Assembly (NCBI RefSeq): GCF_005871085.1
Contig: NZ_VAUP01000035.1
Span: forward strand, 248,001 to 312,000
Direction: 5' to 3'
Source: Xanthobacter autotrophicus
GTDB lineage: Bacteria > Pseudomonadota > Alphaproteobacteria > Rhizobiales > Xanthobacteraceae
DNA: 64,000 bases
Part shown: positions 28,908-37,989 of the stretch, in pieces
Position numbering within the stretch: the first letter of the stretch is position 1
Layout: every line of letters begins with the position of its first letter
Notes under the pieces: model-generated
What the model saw: the letters and a program-made list of their open reading frames with translations, nothing else
Database searches by the model: none
What the model was told of the DNA's origin: nothing
Translations under genes and position numbers: made by a program

Positions 28908-29774
28908 TCAGGCGCCCGCACCGTGAAGCGCCGTGAGCCCATCGCGATACGTGGGATAGGCGAGGCTCACCCCCAGCTCGTCCTTGAGCCTATGGTTGGC
29001 CACGCGCTTGTTGGCGGCCCAGAAAGTCAACGCCATGGGGCTCATGTCCCGTGCCGCTTCATCAAACGGGATGGCTGCCGGCGCTGGCAGGCCGAGCAGC
29101 CCGGCCGCATAGGCGATGGGATCGCCGGGCGGGGCGGGCAGATCATCAGTGACGTTGAGGATGCCGTCGAAGCGCTTCGCCACCGCCGCTGAGATGGTGC
29201 GGGCGATGTCCTCCACATGGATGCGGTTGAACACCTGGCCCGGCTTGTCGATGCGCCGCGCCTGCCCGGCCCTGAGCTGGTCGAGCGCATTGCGGCCGGG
29301 ACCATAGATGCCCGCCAGGCGCAGCACCGAGACCGGAATACCGCGCCTCTGTCCGAAGGCGAACCACTCCTGCTCCGCCCCGAGCCGCCGCTCCAGCCGC
29401 GGGCTGCCGGCGCGCGGGGGTGTCGTTTCGTCCACCCAGCCTCCGCCGTGGTCGCCATAGACGCCGAGAGTGGTGAGATAGACCACCTGGCTGAGCCGTC
29501 CTGCCTCCAGCACCTTGCCGGCGCAGCGCAGAATCGGGTCGCCCTGCACATCAGGCGGCGCCGAGGCGATGATCAGGTCGGTGGCGGCGAGGGCCTCGGC
29601 GAGCAGGGTGGACAGGCTCTCGCCATCAAACAGGAAGGGCAAGACCCCGGCCGGCAGATCGGCAAGGCGCTCCGCAGTCCGGGCCGTGCCGACCACACGG
29701 GAAAAGGCCGTGGGCTCTCGCGCCACCAGATGACGAACGCAATAGCCGAAGCCCAGTGCGGCAAGGGTGGTCAT
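28908..29774 (-). CDS. SDR-family NAD-dependent epimerase/dehydratase-like protein (YeeZ type)
   Basis: This is a 288-residue extended SDR-like protein. The nucleotide-binding loop at the N-terminus is GFGYCVRHL. The conserved STLGVYGDHGG-like segment (YLTTLGVYGDHGGGWVDE) and VSVLRLAGIYGPGRNALDQL near 145-164 mark the family. It lacks an obvious YxxxK in the usual place. The substrate is unknown. It ends convergently with trmB (30 bp) and starts 10 bp after the plsC stop. Confidence 0.82.
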   Translation of the reverse strand: MTTLAALGFGYCVRHLVAREPTAFSRVVGTARTAERLADLPAGVLPFLFDGESLSTLLAEALAATDLIIASAPPDVQGDPILRCAGKVLEAGRLSQVVYLTTLGVYGDHGGGWVDETTPPRAGSPRLERRLGAEQEWFAFGQRRGIPVSVLRLAGIYGPGRNALDQLRAGQARRIDKPGQVFNRIHVEDIARTISAAVAKRFDGILNVTDDLPAPPGDPIAYAAGLLGLPAPAAIPFDEAARDMSPMALTFWAANKRVANHRLKDELGVSLAYPTYRDGLTALHGAGA

Positions 29775-29784
29775 GGCGGCGTGG

Positions 29785-30726
29785 TCACGGCACGGGGGAC
29801 ACGAGAACGGCAGGCGCGTGGGATGCGGCCTCGCCCGTCTCCGGCGGCCGGCCGGTGAGGGCCTCGACGCTCATGAGCCGCACCGCCTCCTCACACTGGC
29901 GGGTAACGCTCTTGCGATCATGGGCCTCGTCGAGCTGCACCGGCTCGCCGAAGGAGACCTCCACGTCGATGGAGCCGTGGCGCAGCACCTCCAGCAGGTG
30001 CGGCACCAGATCCATGTCGCCATACCAGGCAGCGACATGACGGTGGAGCCGCCCCATGGGCAAGCCCTGAAGGCGCACATAGGACACAGCGAGGGGCTGC
30101 ACCGTCACCTCGGCACCATCGGCGATGGCTTCGCGCACCGCGCCCACCAGCGCAGTCCGGAACGGCAACACCCGGTTGCCGTCGCTGGATGTGCCCTCGG
30201 CGAACAGCACCACGGGGTCGCCGTCCTGCAGGCGTTCGGCGATGGTGCGGTTGACTTCGCCGGTGGCATGCCGGCGCTGGCGATCCACGAAAACAGTGCG
30301 CTGGAACTTTGCCAGAAGCCCGATCAGCGGCCAGCGCCCCACCTCGCTCTTCGCCACGAAGACCAGCGGCGTGATCGACCCGATCACCAAGATATCGATC
30401 CAGGATGAATGGTTGGCGAGGATCAGCAGCGGCCGACCCGCCGCCGGCGCGCCAATCACCTTCACCCGCACCCCGATCAGCTTGAGCAGGATGCGATGGT
30501 AGAGCTGCGGGATGCTACGGCGCGTGGGCAGGGAGAGCTTGAGCGAAAGCCATTGCAGCGGGATGCCGACCGCCGTCACCACGGCCACCGGAACCAGCAC
30601 TGCTGCCGCTCTCACACGATCGAGAAAGCGCGACACTCCCGGCTGCTCTGGCCCCAAGGGTTCCAGCCCGCCGAATTCGAGGGGGAGCCGGGTGGGCTCC
30701 TTCGCCGGCGCGGGAGCAGGCGTCAC
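29785..30726 (-). CDS. plsC: 1-acyl-sn-glycerol-3-phosphate acyltransferase
   Basis: PlsC makes phosphatidic acid at the inner membrane. The 313-residue protein has the catalytic NHSSWID block near 109-115 (NHx4D form) and the substrate block FAEGTSSDGNRVLPF near 171-185. A hydrophobic segment lies at about 40-58. The first 30 residues are Pro/Ala-rich. It overlaps the fur stop by four bases, so the two genes are cotranscribed. Confidence 0.9.
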   Translation of the reverse strand: MTPAPAPAKEPTRLPLEFGGLEPLGPEQPGVSRFLDRVRAAAVLVPVAVVTAVGIPLQWLSLKLSLPTRRSIPQLYHRILLKLIGVRVKVIGAPAAGRPLLILANHSSWIDILVIGSITPLVFVAKSEVGRWPLIGLLAKFQRTVFVDRQRRHATGEVNRTIAERLQDGDPVVLFAEGTSSDGNRVLPFRTALVGAVREAIADGAEVTVQPLAVSYVRLQGLPMGRLHRHVAAWYGDMDLVPHLLEVLRHGSIDVEVSFGEPVQLDEAHDRKSVTRQCEEAVRLMSVEALTGRPPETGEAASHAPAVLVSPVP

Positions 30727-31142
30727 GATTTTTCGTCCTCATCGAGGGGGACGGCATAGAGCTCGAGGCGATGGCCGCGCAGCTTGAAGCCGAGGCGGCG
30801 GGCGATCGCCTCCTGCAAGGCCTCGATCTCCTCCGAGCGGAATTCAATCACGTGGCCCGATCTCAGGTCGATGAGATGGTCGTGGTGCTCGTCCGGCATC
30901 TGCTCGTAGCGGGCGCGGCCGTCGCCGAAATCGTGGCGCTCGATGATGCCGGCATCCTCCAGCATCTTCACCGTGCGATAGACGGTGGAGATGGAGATGT
31001 TGTCGTCGATGGCGACGGCGCGGCGGTGCAGTTCCTCAACGTCAGGATGGTCCTGCGCGCCGGAAAGCACGCGGGCGATGATCCGGCGCTGCTCCGTCAT
31101 CCTCATGCCCTTGGCCAGGCACGCTTCCTCGATGACGCTCAT
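30723..31142 (-). CDS. fur: Fur-family metalloregulator (Fur/Mur)
   Basis: Fur-family repressors sense Fe(II), or Mn(II) for Mur in many Rhizobiales. The sequence has the winged-helix DNA-binding part (RMTEQRRIIARVLSGAQDHPDVEELH, then ISISTVYRTVKMLEDAGI) and the metal/dimer region EHHDHLIDLRSGHVIEFRSEEIEAL. The CxxC structural zinc motif of some Fur proteins is absent. I chose ATG 31142 (about 139 residues). A TTG five codons upstream (31157) is an alternative. Which metal it senses cannot be told from sequence alone. Confidence 0.92.
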   Translation of the reverse strand: MSVIEEACLAKGMRMTEQRRIIARVLSGAQDHPDVEELHRRAVAIDDNISISTVYRTVKMLEDAGIIERHDFGDGRARYEQMPDEHHDHLIDLRSGHVIEFRSEEIEALQEAIARRLGFKLRGHRLELYAVPLDEDEKS

Positions 31143-31233
31143 GTTGCTGCCGCTCAAGCGGGACCTCCGCGATCCAACGGGACAGACGCCTTATCGCCCC
31201 CCGGCCCGATCCCTGCAAGGGGGCGGATGCGCC

Positions 31234-31710
31234 TCAAAAATCCCGCCGCAGCAGCAGGGCGTCCGCGCCACCGGCATAATAGCCTCGCCGGCGCCCCACC
31301 TCGCGATAGCCGAGGCGCTCATAAAGAGTGCGCGCCGCGAGATTGCCCTCCTCCACCTCCAGGAACGAGGTGGAGACCCCCTCGACCGCAAGTCGTGCCA
31401 GATGGTGGGACACCAGCGCCCGGCCGATGCCCCGGCGGCGGCGATCCGTAACCACGGCGACGGTGAGCACCTCGGCTTCCGGTGGCACCACGTGGGACAG
31501 GATGAAACCCATGGGCGGCCGACGGGGACCCGGAGTCGCCACATGGGCACGGACTGCCCGGTCGGACAACAGGCGCTCGAACTCGTCCGTTCCCCAGCCG
31601 CGGGCGAAGGCGCGGGCGTGGAGGGCGGCCAGATGCGGCACGTCGGCCGCCACCGCGTCGCGCAGCAGCGGCGGGCGGGGCGGGAAGAAGCGTTCGAAAA
31701 GGCCGATCAT
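31234..31710 (-). CDS. rimI: Ribosomal-protein-alanine N-acetyltransferase RimI-like (GNAT)
   Basis: This 158-residue GNAT acetyltransferase has the acetyl-CoA motif VVTDRRRRGIGRALVSHHLA near 87-106 and NLAARTLYERLGYREVGRRRGYY near 123-145. These are typical of RimI, which acetylates the N-terminus of ribosomal protein S18. Its ATG overlaps the tsaB stop by four bases. The tsaB-rimI order is common in bacteria and supports the call. Confidence 0.9.
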   Translation of the reverse strand: MIGLFERFFPPRPPLLRDAVAADVPHLAALHARAFARGWGTDEFERLLSDRAVRAHVATPGPRRPPMGFILSHVVPPEAEVLTVAVVTDRRRRGIGRALVSHHLARLAVEGVSTSFLEVEEGNLAARTLYERLGYREVGRRRGYYAGGADALLLRRDF

Positions 31711-32390
31711 CGACGGGCGACGCGCGCCTTGTCCTGCGGCTTGGCGTCGGGCGAGCGCAGATAGAGCGGGCGAGGCTCGGCGGCTTCCGGATCGGCAACG
31801 GCGCCGAGCCTCGCCACCCAAGCCACGTCCGGGGCGGGGGTTTCGTCCACCAGCAAAGGCGGTTGCTCGGCTGGCGGCCAGGCCTCCGCCACCAAGGCCG
31901 CGCCCGAGCCCACGACGCGCACCGCCCCGATGGCCACCGAGCGCGCCGCCTCCCGCACGCTGGTGACGCGCGGGGCGATCAGGGTGCGAGCGCCAACGCC
32001 GAACATCTGCAGGAAGACGTGGCCATGCCGGGCGTCGATGGCAGTGACCACGGGAACCGCATCGTCCTGGGCGAGATAGGGGGCGGCCAGCGCAGCCAGC
32101 GTCGTCACCCCCACCACCGGCCGGTTGGAGGTGAGCCCGAAGCCGCGCGCCGCTGAAAGGCCCACCCGCAGGCCAGTGAAGCTGCCGGGCCCGATGGTGA
32201 CGGCGATGCGCCCAAGGTGTTCAAAATCAAGGCCCGCCGCCGCCATCACCTGCTCGACGAGCGGGATCAGCGTCTCGGCGTGGCCGCGCTCCATGAGCAG
32301 CGAATCGCCCGCGACAATGCTGTCCGTCTCGGTGTCGAGCACCGCGGCGGAGCAAGCGGCGAGCGCCGTATCTATGGCTAAAACAAACAT
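31707..32390 (-). CDS. tsaB: tRNA N6-threonylcarbamoyladenosine biosynthesis protein TsaB
   Basis: TsaB is the ASKHA-fold scaffold partner of TsaD and TsaE in making t6A37 of tRNA. The 227-residue protein starts MFVLAIDTALAACSAAVLD and has GPGSFTGLRVGLSAARGF near 67-84. I chose ATG 32390; the 24 residues upstream in the frame look non-coding. It is coupled to rimI. Confidence 0.93.
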   Translation of the reverse strand: MFVLAIDTALAACSAAVLDTETDSIVAGDSLLMERGHAETLIPLVEQVMAAAGLDFEHLGRIAVTIGPGSFTGLRVGLSAARGFGLTSNRPVVGVTTLAALAAPYLAQDDAVPVVTAIDARHGHVFLQMFGVGARTLIAPRVTSVREAARSVAIGAVRVVGSGAALVAEAWPPAEQPPLLVDETPAPDVAWVARLGAVADPEAAEPRPLYLRSPDAKPQDKARVARR

Positions 32391-32491
32391 GAAACCGGGT
32401 GCCCCACTCCTCGTCACGATCAACCTAAACCGCGGCGAGGGGAAGCGACCCTGAAGGCTCACCTTACAGAAAGGTTAATGGCGATTGACCC

Positions 32492-33052
32492 TCATACCGC
32501 CTGAACCTCGCTGACCTCCGGCACGAAGTGCTTGAGAAGGTTCTCGATACCGTTCTTCAGCGTAGCCGTGGACGACGGGCAACCGGAGCACGAGCCCTTC
32601 ATGTTCAGGAACACGATACCATCCTTGAAGCCGCGGAAGGTGATGTCGCCGCCGTCATTGGCCACCGCCGGGCGCACCCGCGTGTCCAGAAGTTCCTTGA
32701 TGGTGGCGACGATCTCGGCGTCCTTCGCCTCGTAGAACTCGTCAGCATCGGCGGCTTCGGGTTTCACACCGTCGGACAGCACCGGAGCGCCGGACATGAA
32801 GTGTTCCATGATGGCACCGAGGATGGCCGGCTTGATCTGCGGCCACTCCGCCTCCGCCTTGGTGACGGTCACGAAATCCGATCCCAGGAACACAGCCGCC
32901 ACACCGCGCACATCGAACAGGCGCTGGGCGAGGGGAGAGAGGTCCGCATCGTCGTGGGAGCGCAGGTCGAGAGTGCCTTCCCCCAGCACCGAACGGCCGG
33001 GCAGGAACTTGAGGGTTGCCGGGTTCGGCGTGGTTTCGGTCTGAATGAACAT
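32492..33052 (-). CDS. nfu: NfuA-like iron-sulfur cluster carrier (NifU C-terminal domain protein)
   Basis: This 186-residue protein has an N-terminal Nfu_N domain (MFIQTETTPNPATLKFLPGR) and a C-terminal NifU-type domain. The cluster-binding CxxC is in KGSCSGCPSSTATLKNGI near 153-170. It carries 4Fe-4S clusters to target enzymes. Several clients are in this window (MiaB, QueG, PqqE). Start ATG 33052 is well placed. Confidence 0.95.
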   Translation of the reverse strand: MFIQTETTPNPATLKFLPGRSVLGEGTLDLRSHDDADLSPLAQRLFDVRGVAAVFLGSDFVTVTKAEAEWPQIKPAILGAIMEHFMSGAPVLSDGVKPEAADADEFYEAKDAEIVATIKELLDTRVRPAVANDGGDITFRGFKDGIVFLNMKGSCSGCPSSTATLKNGIENLLKHFVPEVSEVQAV

Positions 33053-33616
33053 GGCTCAATCCTCAAAAGAAAAGCTGCGGGTGGGGCCGCGCGTTTCCTT
33101 GAAGATAGGAGGTCGGGCGCGAAACGGAAAGGGCGCCTCGGGAAAGGTCCCGAATTGACACAAGCCCCCATCCCTGGAGAACGCGGCCAGAACGAACCGC
33201 GTGCGAATCGCGGAAGGCCGCCGGTTGCGCGTCTGTTCTCCGGCTTTCCGAAACCAAGAGCGGTCAGCCCCCTCTCCCGCGTGCGGGGGAGGGTTGTGGA
33301 GGGGGCAGAGACGCTGGGACCAAACACCGCTGGCGCAGGGAATGCGGAGAGGGCCTGCCCCCCACCCTGCCCTCCCCCGCACGCGGGAGAGGGTTCGCGC
33401 CGTGTCCGGTCGGAGCCGCCCATCTTCAAACCAAAAGCCCGTCCCGCATCGGGACAAACCCCGCGCCCACAGGCGAACAGTACCGGAACACAAGGGGAGC
33501 GAATCACTCGAACGGCCCTGTTGGCGCTTTGTTCAGGCCCCCCGAAACGGCACAGCCGCCACGCCCGGACGGCGTGACGGCTGCATCTTCATCACCCATG
33601 GAGGACGCAGGCGCCC
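33053..33616. other. Intergenic region between nfu and rho, with repeats
   Basis: These 564 bases hold the nfu promoter (near 33053-33120), a pair of REP-like palindromes (listed separately) and the rho 3' end. No credible gene was found; open frames here lack codon bias and overlap the palindromes. Confidence 0.5.
33270..33393. repeat. Inverted pair of REP-like palindromic units
   Basis: Two 24-bp units that are exact reverse complements of each other lie at 33270-33293 and 33370-33393, exactly 100 bp apart. Each is itself a GC-rich hairpin (CCCTCTCCCGCGTGCGGG type). Similarity continues a few bases beyond each inner end (a G-rich tail). A diverged pair occurs at 58355-58473. This is the layout of a bacterial interspersed mosaic element. 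Confidence 0.82.
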
Positions 33617-34885
33617 TCAGGTGTTCATGGAATCGAAGAAGTCCGCGTTGGTCTTGGTCTGGCGCAGCTTGTCGAGCAGGAACTCAATGGCGTCCACCGT
33701 GCCCATGGGATTGAGGATGCGGCGCAGCACATACATCTTCTTGAGCGTGTCGGCCGGCACCAGGAGCTCTTCCTTGCGGGTGCCCGAGCGGGTGATGTCG
33801 ATGGCCGGGAACACGCGCTTGTCGGAGACCTTGCGGTCGAGGATGACTTCCGAGTTACCGGTGCCCTTGAACTCCTCGAAGATCACCTCGTCCATGCGCG
33901 AGCCGGTCTCGATGAGCGCGGTGGCGATGATGGTGAGGGAGCCGCCTTCCTCGATATTGCGCGCCGCGCCAAAGAAGCGCTTGGGGCGCTGGAGGGCGTT
34001 GGCGTCCACGCCGCCGGTCAGCACCTTCCCGGAGGACGGCACCACCGTATTGTAGGCGCGGCCGAGGCGGGTGATGGAATCCAGCAGGATCACCACATCG
34101 CGCCCGTGCTCCACCAGGCGCTTGGCCTTCTCGATCACCATCTCGGCGACCTGCACATGGCGGGTGGCCGGCTCGTCGAAGGTGGAGGAGACCACCTCGC
34201 CCTTCACCGAGCGCTGCATGTCCGTGACTTCTTCCGGCCGCTCGTCGATGAGCAGCACGATGAGGAAGCATTCGGGATGATTGGCGGTGATGGATTTGGC
34301 GATGTTCTGCAGCAGCACCGTCTTGCCGGTGCGGGGCGGGGCCACGATGAGGCCGCGCTGCCCCTTGCCGATGGGCGCCACGATATCGATGATTCGCGGC
34401 GAGAAATCCTTCTTTCCGACGGTTTCCTCATGCTCCAGCTTGAGGCGCTCGTCGGGATAGAGCGGCGTCAGATTGTCGAAGTTGATCTTGTGCCGCGTCT
34501 TCTCGGGGTCTTCGAAATTGATCGTATTGACCTTGAGAAGCGCGAAATAGCGCTCGCCTTCCTTCGGCGAACGGATCTGTCCTTCCACCGTATCGCCTGT
34601 GCGCAGGCCGAAGCGCCGGATCTGGGACGGGGAGACATAGATGTCGTCCGGTCCCGGCAGATAGTTCGCCTCGGGGGAACGCAGGAAGCCGAAGCCGTCC
34701 TGGAGCACCTCGACGACGCCTTCGCCAATGATCTCGGTTTCGGTGGCCGCCAGCTGCTTCAGAATGGCAAACATGAGCTCCTGCTTGCGCAGGGTGCTGG
34801 CGTTCTCCACCTGGCTCTCCTCGGCAAAGGCGAGGAGCTCGACGGGGGTCTTGGACTTAAGGTCTTGAAGTTTCACTTCCCGCAT
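33617..34885 (-). CDS. rho: Transcription termination factor Rho
   Basis: Rho is the hexameric RNA helicase that ends transcription. The 422-residue protein has the Rho N-terminal domain ([20 protein letters not shown]), the cold-shock-like RNA-binding domain with [20 protein letters not shown] and Walker [17 protein letters not shown]. Walker [16 protein letters not shown] and the Q/R-loop region follow. I chose ATG 34885. About 250 bp of leader separate it from hemJ, which fits known rho autoregulation. Confidence 0.97.
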   Translation of the reverse strand: MREVKLQDLKSKTPVELLAFAEESQVENASTLRKQELMFAILKQLAATETEIIGEGVVEVLQDGFGFLRSPEANYLPGPDDIYVSPSQIRRFGLRTGDTVEGQIRSPKEGERYFALLKVNTINFEDPEKTRHKINFDNLTPLYPDERLKLEHEETVGKKDFSPRIIDIVAPIGKGQRGLIVAPPRTGKTVLLQNIAKSITANHPECFLIVLLIDERPEEVTDMQRSVKGEVVSSTFDEPATRHVQVAEMVIEKAKRLVEHGRDVVILLDSITRLGRAYNTVVPSSGKVLTGGVDANALQRPKRFFGAARNIEEGGSLTIIATALIETGSRMDEVIFEEFKGTGNSEVILDRKVSDKRVFPAIDITRSGTRKEELLVPADTLKKMYVLRRILNPMGTVDAIEFLLDKLRQTKTNADFFDSMNT

Positions 34886-35134
34886 AAGGGAAAGCCTCGA
34901 TGAATCTTGAGTGTGCCGAAGCCGATCGCAAAGATCAGGCACGGCCGGCGGGGGGAGGGACGGGGTCGCAGGTCTTCAGGGGAAGCCGGGGCACGCAGCC
35001 TGCCGCCTGACACGCCGGCCGGGCTAATGACAGCACCGGACTGAAGGAAGCGCGTTCGCCTGCGTTTAGGAAAGCACCCCCAAGATAGGCGGGTGCGGAA
35101 GGCGGCGCAAGTCCTCCTTCCGATCAAGGATGCA

Positions 35135-35569
35135 TCAAAACGGTTTGACCACCACAAGAATGACGATGCCGACCATCAGCAGCGTCGGCACCTCGTTGGC
35201 AATGCGGAAGAAACGGGCCGGACGGGTATTGGTGTCCTGCGCGAAATCGCGCACCCAGCGCGACAAAGCCCCATGGAAGCCGGACAGGACCAGCACCAGG
35301 GCGAACTTGGCATGGAACCAGCCGGCCAGATACCAGCCGCCGGCATAGGCCAGATAAAGCCCCGCCAGCCAGGTGACAATCATGGCCGGGTTGATGATGG
35401 CCTTCAACAGCCGCCGTTCCATCACCTTAAAGGTTTCGGACTGCACCGAGCCGGCCTCGGCGGCGCAGTGATAGACCATGAGGCGCGGCAGATACAGCAT
35501 CCCCGCCATCCAGGAGATGACGGCGATGACGTGCAGAGCCTTGATCCAGCTATATAAATCGTGAGCCAT
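35135..35569 (-). CDS. hemJ: Protoporphyrinogen oxidase HemJ
   Basis: HemJ is the membrane protoporphyrinogen IX oxidase used by most alphaproteobacteria. The 144-residue sequence has four hydrophobic helices. The functionally important His is in WIKALHVIAVISWMAGMLYL, and PRLMVYH and NEVPTLLMVGIVILVVVKPF follow. It lies 21 bp after hemE on the same strand, a haem-synthesis pair left of the origin. Confidence 0.95.
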   Translation of the reverse strand: MAHDLYSWIKALHVIAVISWMAGMLYLPRLMVYHCAAEAGSVQSETFKVMERRLLKAIINPAMIVTWLAGLYLAYAGGWYLAGWFHAKFALVLVLSGFHGALSRWVRDFAQDTNTRPARFFRIANEVPTLLMVGIVILVVVKPF

Positions 35570-35590
35570 CCGGGTCCGGTCTTGGTTTGA

Positions 35591-36637
35591 TCAGCGCGCC
35601 CGGCGCACCGCTTCCACCAGCTTTTCCACATGGTCGAGCGGGGTTTCGGGGCGGATGCCGTGGCCGAGATTGAAGATGTGCCGCACGCCGGAAAAATCAT
35701 CGCGGATGCGCGCCACTTCATCCTCCAGCGCCGCGCCGCCGGCGATGAGGCGCAGCGGATCCAGATTGCCCTGCAGCGCCACGCGGCCGGATAAACGCCG
35801 CCGGGCCGCCTGCCGATCCGCCGACCAATCGAGGCCGATGGCGTTGATACCGGTATCGGCCAACCGCTCCAGCGCCTCCAGCGTCGCCCCCTTGGGGAAG
35901 GCAATGACCCGCACATGGGGGTGCAGCGCCTTCAATCCCGCGACGATACGGCGCAGTGGTTCAGCACACCAGCGCTCGAACGACGAGGGATCGAGCACAC
36001 CGGCCCAGGTATCGAAGATCTGCACCACATCGGCGCCGGCCGCCACCTGCCCCGCCAGATGGACGATGGAAGCCTCCACGAGCCGGTCGATGAGGCTCTG
36101 GAACAGGGTTTCGTCGCGCAGGGCCAGCATGCGGGCGGGCGCCTGATCGTCAGTGCCGTGGCCCGCCACCATGTAGGTGGCCACCGTCCACGGCGCGCCG
36201 CAGAAGCCGATCAGCGCTACTTCGGCCGGAAGGGTGGCACGCACGGAGGCGATGGCCTCGTAGACCGGCTCCACCTTGTCGGGATCCAGCCGGTCCTTGA
36301 GGGCGGCTACGCCCTCGCTGTCGGTCACCGGCGTCAGCCGCGGACCCTCGCCGGCCTCGAAGGTGAGGCCGACGCCCAGGGCGTGGGGCACCACCAGGAT
36401 GTCCGAAAAGATGATGGCCGCGTCAAAGCCATAGCGGCGGATGGGCTGGAGCGTCACCTCGGCGGCGAGCTTCGGCGTGTAGCACAAAGTGAGGAAGTCG
36501 CCCGCCTCAGCCCGCACCGCGCGATATTCCGGAAGATAGCGCCCCGCCTGCCGCATCATCCAGAGCGGCGGTGGGTCGAAAGGAGTGCCGTCGAGCACCC
36601 GCAGGAATGGCGATCGTGTCTCGAGAGCGCGGTTCAT
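35591..36637 (-). CDS. hemE: Uroporphyrinogen decarboxylase
   Basis: HemE decarboxylates uroporphyrinogen III to coproporphyrinogen III. The 348-residue protein has the signature PPLWMMRQAGRYLPEYR near 23-39, FSDILVVPHALG near 79 and GFCGAPWTVATYMVAGHG near 143-160. Its start faces the predicted replication origin. hemE next to the origin is the classical Caulobacter and Rickettsia arrangement. Confidence 0.97.
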   Translation of the reverse strand: MNRALETRSPFLRVLDGTPFDPPPLWMMRQAGRYLPEYRAVRAEAGDFLTLCYTPKLAAEVTLQPIRRYGFDAAIIFSDILVVPHALGVGLTFEAGEGPRLTPVTDSEGVAALKDRLDPDKVEPVYEAIASVRATLPAEVALIGFCGAPWTVATYMVAGHGTDDQAPARMLALRDETLFQSLIDRLVEASIVHLAGQVAAGADVVQIFDTWAGVLDPSSFERWCAEPLRRIVAGLKALHPHVRVIAFPKGATLEALERLADTGINAIGLDWSADRQAARRRLSGRVALQGNLDPLRLIAGGAALEDEVARIRDDFSGVRHIFNLGHGIRPETPLDHVEKLVEAVRRAR

Positions 36638-36691
36638 CCCGTCCCTTCAATCTAATAGAATCTTATTTAAAGAGAGAGAGTCTTTGGAGTC

Positions 36692-36706
36692 TTAACGGTT
36701 GATTAA
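36692..36706. promoter_or_regulatory. CtrA binding box 1 in oriC
   Basis: TTAACGGTTGATTAA is a perfect TTAA-N7-TTAA match. It sits one base after a GAGTC (CcrM) site and next to the AT-rich stretch. CtrA bound here would block initiation, as known in Caulobacter. Confidence 0.85.
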
Positions 36707-36795
36707 CGATGTAATCGGCCGACGACAACCGATCCACAGGCAGGCCGGTTCATGAAGGCGCACTTGCCGCAGGTGCGAAGCCGGCGAAAGGCCGG

Positions 36796-36810
36796 TTAAC
36801 AAAGGATTAA
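36796..36810. promoter_or_regulatory. CtrA binding box 2 in oriC
   Basis: TTAACAAAGGATTAA is a second perfect TTAA-N7-TTAA match, 104 bp from the first. Candidate DnaA sites lie on both sides of it. Confidence 0.85.
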
Positions 36811-36899
36811 CGCGGGGGTCCCGGACGGCTGTCCACATGGACGCACAGGGTGGGGGTGGATTCCATCCCGGACGGGTTGGGTGTGGATGGATTTCAGGG

Positions 36900-36908
36900 T
36901 TATCCAGA
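36900..36908 (+). promoter_or_regulatory. DnaA-box-like site
   Basis: TTATCCAGA matches the DnaA consensus TTATCCACA at eight of nine positions. Confidence 0.6.
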
Positions 36909-36965
36909 GCCCGCACTTGCACCCCGGCACCGGGCGTGCCTTTTTCAACAGTGTTCCACAGGAGC

Positions 36966-36974
36966 GGTGGATAA
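36966..36974 (-). promoter_or_regulatory. DnaA-box-like site at the PpsR-family gene start
   Basis: Read on the - strand this is TTATCCACC, eight of nine to the consensus. It ends two bases before the GTG start of the following gene, so DnaA bound here could also affect that gene. Confidence 0.6.
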
Positions 36975-36976
36975 TT

Positions 36977-37828
36977 GTGACTCTGAAAACGCCCGGCGAG
37001 AGTTTCTTCCATCTCCACCTCGTTTCCGATGCCACGGGCGAGACCCTCATCAATGTGGGACGGGCGGCCTGCGCGCAGTATGCGAACGTGCTGCCCATCG
37101 AGCATGTCTATCCGCTCATCCGCTCCATGAAGCAGCTGGAGCGGGTGCTCAGCGAGGTGGAGAACAACCCGGGCATCGTGCTCTACACGCTGGTGGACAA
37201 GGAGATCCGCGAGCGGCTGAAGGAGCGCTGCCGTGAACTTGGCGTGCCCTACATGTCGGTGCTGGCGCCGGTGGTGCAGCTGTTCCAGTCCTACCTCGGC
37301 GGCAGCCCGACCCCGCGCGTGGGCGGGCAGCACTCGCTGGATGCCAATTATTTCAAGCGCATCGACGCGCTGAACTACACCGTCATGCACGACGATGGGC
37401 ACATGACGGACGACCTGGAAAGCGCCGACGTAGTGCTGCTCGGCGTGTCGCGCACCTCCAAGACGCCCACCTCCATCTATCTCGCCAATCGCGGCATCAA
37501 GACCGCCAACATCCCGCTGGTGCCCAGCGTGCCGCTGCCGCCGGGGGTGGAGAAGCTGAAGAAGCCGCTTGTGGTCGGCCTGGTGGCGAGCCCGGAGCGC
37601 ATTGTCGAAATCCGCCAGAACCGGCTTCTGGGGCTCAATGCATCGGATCTGGGCGCGTCCTACGTGGACCGGGAGGCGGTGAACGAGGAGATCATCCTGT
37701 CGCGGCGCCTGTGCGCCCGCAACGGCTGGCCCCTCATCGACGTCACCCGCCGCTCGGTGGAAGAGACTGCCGCCACCATCTACGCGCTCTACAGCGAGCG
37801 CCGACGCCGGGCCATCGCCGAAACCTGA
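36977..37828 (+). CDS. Pyruvate phosphate dikinase / PEP synthase regulatory protein (PpsR/PDRP family, DUF299)
   Basis: This family is a bifunctional Ser/Thr kinase and pyrophosphorylase that switches PPDK or PEP synthase off and on with ADP. The 283-residue protein has [20 protein letters not shown] at the N-terminus, the P-loop-like [18 protein letters not shown] near 155-172 and a C-terminal [14 protein letters not shown]. The start is GTG 36977; no ATG fits. It is the counterpart of the RP001 gene that marks the other side of oriC in Caulobacter and Rickettsia. Confidence 0.94.
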   Translation: MTLKTPGESFFHLHLVSDATGETLINVGRAACAQYANVLPIEHVYPLIRSMKQLERVLSEVENNPGIVLYTLVDKEIRERLKERCRELGVPYMSVLAPVVQLFQSYLGGSPTPRVGGQHSLDANYFKRIDALNYTVMHDDGHMTDDLESADVVLLGVSRTSKTPTSIYLANRGIKTANIPLVPSVPLPPGVEKLKKPLVVGLVASPERIVEIRQNRLLGLNASDLGASYVDREAVNEEIILSRRLCARNGWPLIDVTRRSVEETAATIYALYSERRRRAIAET

Positions 37829-37836
37829 GACGAGCC

Positions 37837-37860
37837 CCAGGGACCGCCCCAGGGACCGCC
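37837..37860. repeat. Two tandem 12-bp units
   Basis: CCAGGGACCGCC occurs twice head to tail in the 161-bp gap between the PpsR-family gene and maf. Short CCATGAGAC repeats follow at about 37861-37905. No function is evident. Confidence 0.55.
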
Positions 37861-37989
37861 CCATGAGACCGGGCCATGAGATTGGCTCACGGCCTGACCA
37901 TGAGACGAGAGCACACCTTGCACCCTAGCCGGCTTTGAGGGAAACCCACATGGACCGGCCCCGGATGGAGCGCGGGAGCGAAGGGAGAT

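Larger units (their letters stand above)
36638..36976. other. oriC: Predicted chromosomal replication origin (oriC)
   Basis: The 339 bp between hemE and the PpsR-family gene occupy the same place as Caulobacter Cori. Seen directly: an AT-rich stretch at 36650-36672 (candidate unwinding element); two perfect TTAA-N7-TTAA CtrA boxes; two 8/9 matches to the DnaA box TTATCCACA (36900-36908 +, 36966-36974 -); and weaker ones (36730-36738, 36829-36837, 36882-36890, 36952-36960). GANTC sites lie at 36658, 36678, 36687 and 36859, and one at 36979 just inside the next gene. Genes on the two sides point away from it. Function is inferred from this layout. Confidence 0.85.
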
